A stretch of DNA of 64,000 nucleotides from Excoecaria cochinchinensis (lineage: Eukaryota > Streptophyta > Magnoliopsida > Malpighiales > Euphorbiaceae): the NCBI GenBank assembly GCA_947683425.1, contig CANTUQ010000112.1, positions 12,539,501 to 12,603,500 on the forward strand, given 5' to 3'. The notes under the pieces are model-generated. The model was given only the letters and a program-made list of their open reading frames with translations. It was not told where the DNA came from and did no database searches. Positions 32,628 to 43,736 of this stretch are shown in pieces (the first letter of the stretch is position 1; each line of letters starts with the position of its first letter). The position numbers and the translations under genes are program-made.

Positions 32628-34028
32628 TGAGAAATTGAAAAAACCCTTCTTTCTCTTTTGATATGAGCTGAATATCTCTTTATTTCTAATCTTCTTCTCG
32701 TCGAATAGGAAAATAGGGCACTTCTTTGTGATTAAAGAACCAATTTTGAGATACTTTAAGGATTTGACTTTCTATTACGCTAATCAATCTAATAAAATGG
32801 GTAAGCAATTTGGTTTTATATGGTTCTCATTTCTTCGAAAGTTAACTGCCTGCTAAATTTTTTGGGTCTTTTTGATATTCTGATTTTTTTTTTCATTTCA
32901 AAATCGTATCTGCTGCTTGCTGGGTTTGCATAAACGTCTATGTCCATTGATTATTCTCTTTGATTCTTAGTTTTGGTCTACAAGTAGCGAAGAAGAGATT
33001 TTTAGCTTTGCTTTTGGAGGTTCCACTGATAATCTTATTGATGCTGGCTCCAAATCTTAGGTTTTAATATTTTGAATTTGTTATCTTCTCAATCAAGATT
33101 GTTTCTTTCTTTATTATTTTTTTTCCTTATCATATTTAGAAGGAGAACAAGTTTGGCATAGAAGTTGTGTATACCGTTTTTTTTTCTCTGGATTTGACTA
33201 TGAAAATATATTGGTGTTGGTTGCCATCAGAGCTTGTTCTAGCTTCTTGTCTTGATTAGCTGTGTTGTTGCATTGTATTTGCTAATATGTCCCTCTTTTG
33301 TCTTATACTAAATCTATTGCAGCTGTGTGCTAGGTTTTTGCTGTTATTCTGGCTTACATGCCTCCTCTGTATCTAGTTTTTTATTGCAATCTAGTTTTAA
33401 TCTCTACCTTGCTGAGTTCTGTGATGTGTCTGTGTTGTTGTCATTCTTTTTTCTCTTCAAAACCAGGGTATTAAACACAAAGTTTATTGCTCTTAGGTGG
33501 GTTTGTTTGTTTCACAGTGATGGTAGGCTAACTAATGCTTTATTACCAACAATTTATAAATATTTTATAGTTATCCTAAAATGCATGTACATATTTTGTA
33601 AATATTTTATAGCTATTCTAGGCTAGTACAACAATTGTTACATCTTATTGAGGATTTCTAATAGTTGTTCCATACCTTTGTTTGGTTAGCAAAGTTAGGA
33701 GTTGCTCTTAGCATAAGTTTAAACTGATTTAATTTAATGTGCTTTGAGATTAATATGGATAGTGTCATCTTTAGTGGCCTTAGAAATCTTATATCCCACT
33801 AGTGCTAGATGCAAATTTTGTGTTCACTTTGTGTCAATTATAAATGATAGATTTTATAACTTTCATTTCACTTTTCCTTTTTTAAATGTCACATAAAAGT
33901 AATTCTTGATTGGCTATGTAATCATAATTAAGTGTATTGTTGTAAAACTTAAATTAGTATGTTTGGAGATAAGTTAATACTTTTTTGCTCTTTTTGTTTT
34001 TATGCTAACATATTATCATAGGAAGGTT

Positions 34029-34436
34029 ATGGCACCTAGTAAGCAATGGATGCAACTTGTTAATGATCGACTTGATGATGCTTATATATCTGAGGTGCAA
34101 AATTTTTTGGATTATGCTTTCACAAAAATAGGAGAAATGCATGACATACCATGCCCGTGTGTCAAATCTTGTAGCACATCTTTGGGGACACGTGATATGG
34201 TCAATTCACATTTGACAGCATATGGAATAATTCAAAATTATACCTTTTGGTATTACCATGGGGAGCAGCTAGGTGAGCCACAATCACATTGCTTAGATGT
34301 AGATGGTAATGAAATAGAAAAGGTTGAAGATGAGGATGAAGTACAAGGGATTTTAAGAGATTTATATCCCAGTTTCGATGGATATACTATGAACACCGGT
34401 GGTGATGAAGGAAAATATATATTTGTGTGTGAATGA
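34029..34436 (+). CDS. CACTA transposase-associated domain protein (N-terminal exon only)
   Basis: 135 residues from ATG at 34029 to TGA at 34434-34436. Residues 5-80 fit the plant Transpos_assoc domain found at the N-terminus of TNP2-type CACTA transposases: KQWM near the start, a YISEVQNFLDYAF helix, the cysteine cluster IPCPCVKSC, then HLTAYGI and FWYYHGE. The acidic tail is EVEDEDEV-like. A splice acceptor (TTATCATAG) ends at 34020 and a donor-like CAG/GTAATA follows the stop at 34445, so this looks like an isolated exon. The TNP2 catalytic region is missing. Unlike every other element gene here it has no internal stop. Its role alone is unknown; DNA or protein binding is inferred. Confidence 0.7.
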   Translation: MAPSKQWMQLVNDRLDDAYISEVQNFLDYAFTKIGEMHDIPCPCVKSCSTSLGTRDMVNSHLTAYGIIQNYTFWYYHGEQLGEPQSHCLDVDGNEIEKVEDEDEVQGILRDLYPSFDGYTMNTGGDEGKYIFVCE

Positions 34437-34580
34437 TGTGTACAGGTAATATTCAAATAAAATATTTTATTTATTTTAAAAATTTATTATTAATGACCAA
34501 ATTTCCTTTCAATGAAGGAAAATTCGGTCACTGAAACGAGTTTCTAATGATTAGAATTCCTCCCGCTGAAAGTGAAAACA

Positions 34581-34801
34581 ATCAGCGAAGGGAAAATCTG
34601 ATCGCTAAAAGGTATCTTCAACGATCAAAATTCCCTTCATTGAAAGTGAACACAATCAGTGAAGGGAAAATTCGGTCGTTAAAAGGTATCTTCAATAACC
34701 AGAATTCCCTTTGTTAAAAGTTAACACAATCAGCGAAGGAAAAATTTGGTCGGTAAAAATCAATATTCAACGACCAAAAATATTCCGGTCATTAAAGACA
34801 T
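34581..34801. repeat. ~74-bp subterminal tandem repeat of CACTA E
   Basis: ATCAG(C/T)GAAGG(G/A)AAAA begins at 34581, 34655 and 34728. Each unit continues with a GGTCGTTAAAA-type motif, then TCTTCAA and AATTCCCTT. These are likely transposase-binding repeats of the 3' end. Confidence 0.75.
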
Positions 34802-34952
34802 TAACGACCGGATTCAAAATTCGGTCGTCTATACCTTTACCAATGAGGCTTCTACTGACGGGATTTTTCGACAGTTAGAGGTCTTAAACAATTGGATTTG
34901 GTTTTAACGATCGGATTTCCCTTCATTAAAGAGCATTTTTCTTGTAGTAAGA

Positions 34953-35244
34953 GGCAAGATTAGGGAATGCATATATGATATGTGTGCATCAAGAGTTAAT
35001 AAGCCAATGATCCAAGTTGTGTAGAGAAGCAATTGGTATAGAGATACCTACCTTTCAAGGGTATGAAATTTAATTTGTTGACCAAAATCAAGGTTAAGTT
35101 TCATACCAAGGATTGGATATTGGCCCACTGGAAAAATCACCGGGATTTCTTGGATCATATAGTGAGGGCTATTGCTTCACAATAAAATAATGGGTGTAAA
35201 ATGGATTAATAAAAGACCTAATTAATGTGTTCATATACATGAAC
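34953..35244 (+). other. Copia leader, middle part
   Basis: Leader sequence between the CACTA E duplication and the Athila duplication. It has no coding frame and continues the composition of 31310-32081. Confidence 0.4.
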
Positions 35245-35249
35245 ATACT

Positions 35250-36900
35250 TGACCGGTGTCTAGCAAGTGTACTAGATCGGCTAGTAATATAGGGAAATAT
35301 AGATTAAGACCCTAAATATCGAACCCAAGGGAAAACTTGTGTCTGCATAATTTGATTTTGAATTTTAGAATGAAATTTGAGTGTGAAAGAGAGAAAAGAA
35401 ATCCTAGAGTTTATATTGATGAAAATATAATTAAATGGAAAACAGATAACTAAATAATCAATGAACAAAAACTAAATAATTTAAATAAATCGTAAATGAA
35501 AATTGATAAACAGTATTTGAGAAAATCAATATTTAAAACAACTTTCACTAGAGGACTATCCACCTTAACTTATTACTGTAATGACATAAATTCTTAAACA
35601 ATATCAGTGATTATGGAAAAACTAGATAAAATTAACCCTGATACCTTTTTCAAGAATATCTTTCTTAAGTATTAAATTCCCTTATTAAGAACAATTTAAC
35701 ACTTAGCATATAAATCTAGTTAAACTCCTAAACATTCATCAAATCTCTATTTAAGACATTCAATTCCAGTCTATTCTCAGTTCTTACTCTCTTGATATTA
35801 ACTAATAAAATCAGCACATAATTACCTCAAAATTAAGAAAATAATCATGCATAGATAATAATAAATTAATCCAAGAACATGCTGATCTATAACGGTGCCT
35901 AAATCAATTTTTAGTTATTAGATCCATAAACCAACAATTAATTCTAACATGATCAAAGATAAGAATATGCTTAAAACTAAGAAATAATCAACTGATATTA
36001 AATTTAAAACTCAATCAGATCATTACAGTAAAAATCAAGGATTCAAGTATCCTCTAGCAAAAGTAAAGAAATTACTCACAATTCATTTTAAAATTAAAAA
36101 TATAATCGAAGAGAAGAAACAAAATCATAGAGTTATAGAAGCTTCCTTAATAATTGTGTACAAAGAGATCACAAGCAGCTTCTTGCTCGTTGAATTTGTT
36201 CTCCACAGCTAAAACTCAGGAACTGATAAAAACAAAACTAAAACAAAACTAAATTGAAGTAAAAGAAAGATTGTTTTTTCGATTCGATCTGATCCTCCTC
36301 CGATCTGGTGTTTTTTCTGACTTTGATTTGGAAAAATTCTATCGGTCGGTAAATGGGAAAATGATTCTTTTCTTTTTCTTCGGAAGTTTGGTAGATTTTG
36401 AATTCGTGAAATGCGGCCAGTTGATGAAAAAGTCATAAAAATGCACTGCTGTGTTGATTTTTCCATTTGTGAATGCATGGCCAAGTGAAATTTTGCACTC
36501 CCGTGCATTAGGCTAATAGTAGTCACTTGGCCAAGCGAGATTTTTGCCTTTGAGTCACTTGGCCAAGTGATGCTTTACTGCTCTTTGAATTTTTAATTGT
36601 TTCAAGCATTAATTCAAGAATGGCAGCTCCTAATTCATCCCCAACAGTGTGTAAATGTGCTTTGTTCCATTATCTGGTTTCCAAAAATCTAAAAATTACC
36701 AAAATGATCCAAAACTTAGCATTCTTTTCAATTGAATCCTTTTTCCTTTATTTTAATCCTGAAAAATACCAAAATCAACAATTAAACTCTAAAATATAAA
36801 ATTAACTAATTCAACTATAATTCAACCAAATAAACACTAAATTAACCTAATTAAATAAATAAAAACACACTAAAAAACATCATTAATTTCACAATTATCA
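35250..36900 (-). repeat. Athila 3' LTR
   Basis: 1,651 bp. On the plus strand it begins TGACCGGTGTCTAGC and ends CACAATTATCA. It pairs with 43737-45376 at about 98% identity by eye and has an 11-bp extra AAACAAAACTA unit near 36235. Contains CACTTGGCCAAG-type palindromes at 36524-36537 and 36556-36569. Confidence 0.92.
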
Positions 36901-36914
36901 AATACCCCACACTT
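36901..36914 (-). other. Athila polypurine tract
   Basis: On the minus strand GTGTGGGGTATT directly precedes the 3' LTR start TGATAATTG, the expected place for plus-strand priming. A second copy of the core (TAAGTGTGGGGTA on the minus strand) lies at 37546-37558. Confidence 0.65.
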
Positions 36915-38516
36915 AGACTTTGCTCGCCCCCGAGCAAATTAGAACAATCCAACTCCTCAGAATATTTAAACTGAAATAAAGAATCATGCAATTCAGAATC
37001 ATGCTTAGCAATTTAACAAGAGCACTTAACAAAATTTCAACTAGAATAAATTCAAATAAGGCAAGATAAGTTAGTTTCCTTGTGTGTGTGCAAGACCAAA
37101 ACATTTTAAGTATTTAAAAATCAAAACACCAATGCAAACTCATAGCCAAGCTTAGAGTGAATGTACACTTAAGTGTACAAATGGTTTCGCACTTGAAACT
37201 CTAGAAATACCATAAGCCTCTCCCTTAGCACCGGAACCCGAAGGTCATCTCCGCTGAATAACTTAAAAACAAAACTTAGAATCACTTAGGTCTTTCAAAG
37301 GTTGTAATGGGGTTAAGGTATTAGTTATCAAAGAATGGATAAAAGATCAAATAATAAAATAGCCACTCTAAGATCAAATAGACTAACAATTCTAAAGTGT
37401 CTCCCATTAACTTAATCAATAAGAAACTTAACTTGCTTAACCTTTCACAATTCACAACTCTTATGAGAGAAAACTATTTAAAATCTCTCGCTTTCACAAT
37501 TTATACCCTTTTTTTTAGAAGTCATTACTGATTGTCCCTTGTAAGTACCCCACACTTAAGATTTTTGCCATGCATATTATTTTTAATTTCAACTTTTTTT
37601 TTTGGCAATACAACGATACTCTGGATAGTCACAAGGTATAATTTCCACTATTATTTGACTTCAACTATAATCCTTGAAAATAAAACTGTCTTACTATACC
37701 CATCAATCCATTTCCTGTTAATCTACCCAATCCTAGAGTGGCAACTCTATAAAAGGTAGGCAAAAGGATTTTTAGGCTATATGGTAATTTGAACAGGTAT
37801 ATCAAGAAAAATAAAAATTGACACGCTTTTAGCATATCTCATTCAGCTCAACTTGTCTAATCAAGGGTCAATGCATAAAAAGGTAGGAAAATAGGTTAAA
37901 ATATGGTTAAATAAGAAAATATTGCCTAGATCACTTTCTAAGTTGAATTGAGTTGTTTGTATGCTTTGAAGGGTGATGAGGAAGGTTCTAGTGTTCTAAA
38001 ATTCCTTGTTCAACTATTTTATGCAATGTTTTTTTTTTTTTAGATTTTAAAAACTGGTCTTATGTGCTCAAAGAGTAGAAACTAACAAATATAAGCCAAA
38101 TTGAATGTTAATCTAGCTAAAAATTTATTAAATAACATGTTTGTTCTCGTGCTAAGCAAAAATTCTTAATTGCACATTCTAAATTCGAGTTCAACATGTT
38201 CAAAAATTGAGGAATAACTGGGGCAAACTAAGTTTTAATGCAAACTAAATGGTAATCAAGAACTAATGTTGTTTCTAAGCAAGACTAGAAAATTCTAAAG
38301 CAACTACTATTATCATTAAGCTAAGACTAAAAAGTTATTACAATACTACAAAACATCAAACTAAAAAAAATAAAAACATCAAAATAAACTGAATATAGAT
38401 TCATGAACAAAAATGGGGTAAGATGTGTCTACTTCCTGAACCAAAATTGAGCTTAATTGAACAAGCTCTACCCCCGTCAAAAAATTTTACTGTCCACAGC
38501 AAATGCAATAAGTCAT
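36915..38516 (-). other. Athila non-coding region before the 3' LTR
   Basis: Untranslated interior between the extra ORF and the polypurine tract. No domain visible. It includes the second polypurine-like copy. Confidence 0.55.
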
Positions 38517-39670
38517 CTAAGGTGGTGGGAGTGGCGGTGGAGGATAACGTGTCCAGAAATCATGCACGAACTTCTCCATGGTCTCCTTAATCTCAACAAT
38601 GGTATCCTGCATCGTATCCATACTCCCCTGCATCCTATCCAAGCAGATCTGCTGGTGGTCCATCCTGCTGCTAAGCTGGTTAAGGTGGGCTTCTAAATCA
38701 GATGGCATGGCTATCTCAGCTGGCGAGACCTCTGCTGGCTCATCATCATCTCTGTTCTCATTTGGCACTTCCTGATTCTCATTAATACGTATGCCATTTT
38801 CTCTCAAATATTCCTCTCGGGTTGTCCAGTGGCATCGTGGCTTTGTTTTCCATATCTTCATGCGTTTAAGCATGACATTATCAATATAAACTATGTCACC
38901 ATCAAGTGGATCACCAAAAGAACGATTATAATTAACAACTTCAGCTAAAACTGTTGCTATCCAACTGATAGAAACAGCAGGAATATTTGGAGAACACTTC
39001 TATAGATCCTGAATCCGCTGTGCTATAATCAAAGAGCCATTAATATGAATACCATCAACCATACACCTAAGTAATATAATCTGGGAAGCATTAAGTGCAC
39101 TCAGGCTCTGAAGATTATTATAGATACTTCTAGATAGAAATCTGTGCACAATTCTCAAAGCATGATTCCTAAGTGCATGAACTTTAAGCTTACCACCTTT
39201 CCATAGCTCAGGATTTAATGGATCATGAACCCTTTCCCAATTTTCTTCAGGAGATGCATCGGGTAGCTCCACCAAGGCATTAGGTAGGAACCCTAAATGC
39301 TGCGAAAATTTCTTGAAAGTCATTGAATAACCCTTCTTACCCAGCCGGAACTTAACAGTGCCAAAATCATCTTCATCTCCATCAAAATGACACTCAAAAG
39401 AGTATAAGAAATCCCTAGCAAGATTTGGAAATACCTTCACCTTATGCGTAATGAAACATTCCCAGCCGATGCCATGAATCAATGGTAATATATCTGTCCA
39501 AAGGTCTCCAGCAGGAACATGCAGAAAAAAGCAGCTGAGAAATGCTGGTTGGACGTATTGGCAGGTGCTAAAGTACTCGTACATGTCAGATTTCGCTTGG
39601 TCAACATAAGATGGTATACGAGTCCGAGATGAACTTGAGGCTTTCGTGTGCTTTGCCTTTTTAGGTGCCA
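38517..39670 (-). pseudogene. Athila extra (env-like / Athila ORF-1 type) ORF, decayed
   Basis: The minus-strand reading from a splice-acceptor-like TTTTTTGCAG ending at 39671 goes into VAPKKAKHTKASSS, then motifs such as FECHFDGDEDDFGTVKF and KFSQHLGF, typical of the ORF found downstream of pol in Athila elements (Pfam name Athila ORF-1; often called env-like). An in-frame TAG at 39000 breaks it. The same frame then runs to 38517, ending in an acidic, coiled-coil-like and Pro-rich tail (PPPPLPPP). The first codon at the acceptor is GTG where ATG would be expected. Function in the element is unproven. Confidence 0.65.
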
Positions 39671-41046
39671 CTGCAAAAAATAAAAAAAAATGAGCGTGCA
39701 AAATGGCAACAGTAAATTTAACCAGAGTAAATTACAAGATGCTAACAGGCAAAGATTATACATGTCATGGCAAGTGGGGTAACATTGAAAAAATGGGAAT
39801 GCAAGCAATTGCAAATGAAAGTGGTGACAAGGTGTGTGTGATAACAAGCATGCAGAAATAAAAAAAATATTATGCTTAACACTGTGCCAAAATTGAATGA
39901 AGAACCGAATCTCTGTGAAAGAATTGGCCATCAAATGACATGAAGAAAGTAGATAAAAGACATAATGATGAGGATGAATGACAATTGATAAATAGCCAAT
40001 TAAAATCACAAAGCAGAAAGACAGCATAAAGTGAGAAACCATAAACAAAAAATGATGAGAAAATTGATTGGGGCATTTCATCGAGCAGGTGGTGTGCACA
40101 CTTTTGACAGTGAATTTGGAAACCAAGTTAAGGTGCGTTAGCCACCAAAATTTAAACTAAGCAACAAGGGCATACACATTAAGCACACAAGAACTAAGTT
40201 TACCAAAAGAATTTAAAATGAGATGTAAATGGCATGTTGAAGTTAACCCAAATCATGTACATTAATAGCAAAGAATAAAGTAAAAATGGCAGTAATTAAT
40301 TAAATTAAGGAGTAATCGTTAAAGAAAAATACTTACTTGAAATGAAATGTGGTGGAATGATGCAAAAATTTGGAGTGATAGAGGTTTATTTGTGTGATGG
40401 TGTGTGAGTGAGAACACTGCCGCGCGATATATAGAGAGAGATGCAGAGTGGCCACGCTTTGGAAAAGGAAAGAAGAATGATTTATAGCAGTAGCCTTCAC
40501 CTGGCCGCGTGAGGCTAGAGAGGAGAGGGTAAGCGGTCGCGCAAAGGCATACACCTTGGCATGCGCAGCCGCGTAATGGCTCACACGGCCAGGTAGTTGC
40601 TCACGCGGCTGGGCATTTTGGCCTCTGACATCCAAAAAATTCTGGGACTAAAAATTTTCATATGCTAAAAATGTAACAGATGCAAAATAAATTGCTAAAT
40701 TAACCTACAATGCTTCTGATTTTTTTTTTAACTCCTTAATTTAATTGAAGCACAAATTTATCTATTAATGCACAATTAATATCAAAATTTACAATTAAAC
40801 TCGATTAATCAATAAAAATTCAAATCAATGCCCTGCTTTAAAAGCTTTTATCATGAATATGTCCAAACTCTGCAATCCAATTTGACTCAAATGTGCAGCT
40901 TATAGTTCATGAATCTATTGACAAAAATTTAAACTAACTAAAAACACACAAGAAATAAAAATGACTAAAATCAAAAATTTAAACAAACAGAGTAGAGAAT
41001 GTAGTTCTGAGTTTAAGAGTCTTCAGCTAGACTTCTGCAAACTGTA
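39671..41046 (-). other. Athila non-coding region between pol and the extra ORF
   Basis: Spacer without conserved frames. It includes a GC-richer stretch with repeated CACGCGGC/GGCCGCGT motifs (about 40500-40620). In Athila elements this region is thought to hold the leader or intron for a spliced transcript of the downstream ORF. Confidence 0.5.
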
Positions 41047-43731
41047 TTAATCATCTCGAAGCACAATAGTTGCCTCAGCAACCTCCTGTTGTCCAATTTT
41101 ATACGATTTGAGCCGATGACCATTCACTTTGTATTCGCGTCCATCCCTTAGATTTTTAATTGTCACCACTCCAAACTCATTGCTCGACACAACTTGATAT
41201 GGCCCGAGCCATTTGGATTTGAGCTTTCCTGGAAACAATCTCAGACGACTGTTGTATAACAACACTAACATACCTGGAACAAAGTCCTTCATCTTCAATC
41301 GCTTGTCATGCCAACGCTTCGTCTTTTCGTTGTATAAGACTGCACTATCATACGACCACTGACAAATTTCATCAAGTTCACTGAGCTGCAATTTCTTTTT
41401 TTCTCATGCACTTCTCAAATCAAAGTTAAGAAATTTTGTAGCCCAATATGCTTTATGTTCTAATTCAACTGGGAGATGACATGCTTTTCCGAAAAGTATC
41501 CGATAAGGGGACATGCCAATAGGGGTTTTAAATGCAGTTCTATAGGCCCAAAGAGCCTCATCTAACCTCTGAGACCAATCCTTCCTAGAGTTATTAACTA
41601 TTTTTTCTAGGATTGATTTCAGCTCCCCATTAGACACTTCTACTTGCCCATTTGCCTGAGGGTGATATGGGGTAGTTACTTTGTGTTTAACACCGAATTT
41701 CCTAAGCAAGGTTCAAAATTGATGGTTGACAAAATGTTTGCCTCCATCACTGATTATGGCTCTTGGTGCTCCAAATCTAGTGAAAATATTTTTTCTGATA
41801 AATTCAAGCACAATTCTGGCATCGCAACTTCTAGTAGCTATTGCTTCTACCCATTTACTGACATAGTCCACAGCTACTAAAATATATTCAAAACCAAATG
41901 AATTTGGAAATGGTCCCATAAAATCTATGCCCCATACATCAAAAATTTCTACTTCTAGCACATTATTCATAGGCATTTCGTCCCTTTTTGAGATATTACC
42001 AACACGTTGACATTTATCACAAATTTCAATAAAAGACTTGACATCCTGAAATAAAGTAGGCCAAAAGAAACCTGATTGAAGAATTTTTTGTACCGTACAA
42101 TTACTTCCATAATGGCCTCCAACTTCTCCACCATGGCACTGTCTCATTATATCTTCTTGTTCATTTTCCGGAACACATCATCTAAGCACTTGATCCGGAC
42201 AAATCTTGAGGAGATATGGATCATCCCAAAGATAATGCTTGGCATCTGCTCGAAGCTTTTTCTTTTGTTGCCAAGTGAAATTTTTAGGAATATAACCTCC
42301 TGCAAGAAAATTAGCTATATTAGCATACCAAGGAACCGAATTCTCAGAAGTATAAATAGCACAAATATGTTCATCGGGAAATAAATCAGAAATTTCTCCC
42401 CTTTCAATGTGAGCATGATCCAATCTAGATAAATGGTCAGCTACAAAATTCTCAGCTCCTTTCTTATCTTTAATCTCCACATCAAATTCTTGTAACAGCA
42501 AAACCCATCGAATGAGCCTCGGTTTGGATTCCTTTTTAGCAAAAAGGTGCCTTAATGCAGCATGATCAGACCACACAGTAACTTTGGACCCAAGGAGGTA
42601 AGACCTGAATTTTTCAAAAGAAAAAACAATGGCCAAAAGTTCTTTCTCTGTGGTTGTATAATTCACTTGAGCTCCGGTGAGTGTATGACTTGCATAGTAG
42701 ATGGTATAAAAAACTTTCTCCCTTCGCTACCCTAACACTGCTCCTATTGCATAGTCACTAGCATCACACATTATTTCGAATGGTAAGCTCCAATTCGGCG
42801 ATGCTATGACCGGTGCAATGACTAACTTCTGCTTCAATAGATTAAAAGCCTGCAAGTACTCATCATTGAAGTTAAATGCAGCATCCTTAAGCAATAAATT
42901 AGACAGTGGTTTAGCTATTTTTGAAAAGTCCTTAATAAATCGACGGTAAAACCCGGCATGACCAAGGAAACTTCTAACACCTTTTACACTAGTCGGAGGA
43001 GGTAATTTATCTATAACATCAACTTTTGCCCTATCGACTTCAATTCCTTTTTCGGAGATTTTATGCCCTAAAACAATTCCTTCTCTAACCATGAAGTGAC
43101 ATTTTTCCCAATTGAGAACAAGATTCGCCTCTTGACACCTTGTTAAGACTAATGCTAGATTATGCAAACATGATTCAAAATCACGACCATATAGTGTAAA
43201 GTCATCCATGAAAACTTCCATGAATTTTTCAAGAAAATCATGAAATATGGCCATCATACATCTCTAAAATGTGGCAGGGGCGTTACAAAGACCAAAAGGC
43301 ATCCTTCTATATGCAAATGTTCCGTAAAGACAAGTGAATGTGGTCTTTTCTTGGTCTTCTGGGGCTATAGGTATTTGCATATATCCCGAATATCCATCTA
43401 AGAAACAATAAAATTTATTTCCTGCCAATCTTTCTAACATTTGGTCAATAAAAGGTAATGGAAAGTGATCTTTTCTAGTGACATTATTTAATCTCCTATA
43501 ATCTATGCATACTCTCCATCCTGTCACTGTGCGTGTAGGAATCAATTAATTTTTTTCATTAGTTACAACAGTCATACCTCCCTTTTTAAGCACGCATTGA
43601 ACTGGACTTATCCAACAACTATCAGAAATGGGATAGATAATACCTGCATCGAGGAGTTTAAGTACTTCCTTTTTCACCACTTCTTGCATTGCCGGATTTA
43701 GTAGCCTTTGGGGTTGCACCAACGGCGCCAA
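41047..43731 (-). pseudogene. Athila pol: RT, RNase H and integrase with in-frame stops
   Basis: One frame of 895 codons on the minus strand. RT: LLDAGIIYPISDS, WRVCIDYRRLNN and the catalytic FMDD in VFMDDFTLYG. RNase H: TEKELLAIVFSFEKFRSYL. Integrase: HYG and CDKCQR zinc-binding residues, WGIDFMGPFP, IISDGGKHF and HPQANGQVEVSN. The C-terminal part reads KLKSKWLGPYQVV. Stops interrupt it after VTNEKN, CNAPATF, GAVLG, DQVLR, VNHQF and LRSA, with no frameshift. Several fit C-to-T or G-to-A changes of Gln or Arg codons. It begins inside the primer-binding site, with gag and protease absent. Confidence 0.9.
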
Positions 43732-43736
43732 AAACT
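43720..43736 (-). other. Athila primer-binding site remnant fused to pol
   Basis: On the minus strand the LTR end CCGGTCA is followed by AGTTTT and TGGCGCCGTTG, the first 11 bases of the primer-binding site used by Athila-type elements (normally continuing CCGGGGA). It then runs directly into GTGCAACCCC, the VQPQR segment at the start of RT. The deletion junction is therefore near 43720. Confidence 0.8.

Larger units (their letters stand above)
32085..34949 (+). mobile_element. CACTA transposon E, complete (TSD AGA)
   Basis: Left end CACTACAAGAAAATTAATT at 32085; right end, complemented, TACTACAAGAAAAATGC at 34949, so the terminal base has mutated. AGA at 32082-32084 is repeated at 34950-34952. 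Subterminal motifs are of a GGTCGTTA/CGACC type (32140-32250 and 34500-34930), unlike elements A-D, so it is a separate subfamily. It contains splice-site-bearing leader sequence and one intact transposase-associated exon. It lacks the TNP2 catalytic region, so transposition would need a helper. 2,865 bp. Confidence 0.85.

Noticed and set aside
33327..33626. 99-codon frame in CACTA element E
   Set aside because: Lies in the intron-like part of the element, uses a non-ATG start, and has no domain.
34002..34028. Upstream start for the CACTA exon at 34002
   Set aside because: These codons lie before the splice acceptor at 34020 and use a non-ATG start; the ATG at 34029 begins the conserved domain.
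39479..40126. Long hydrophobic minus-strand frame in the Athila interior
   Set aside because: It overlaps the Athila extra ORF in another frame, and its His/Phe/Leu content reflects T-rich sequence; no conserved motif.
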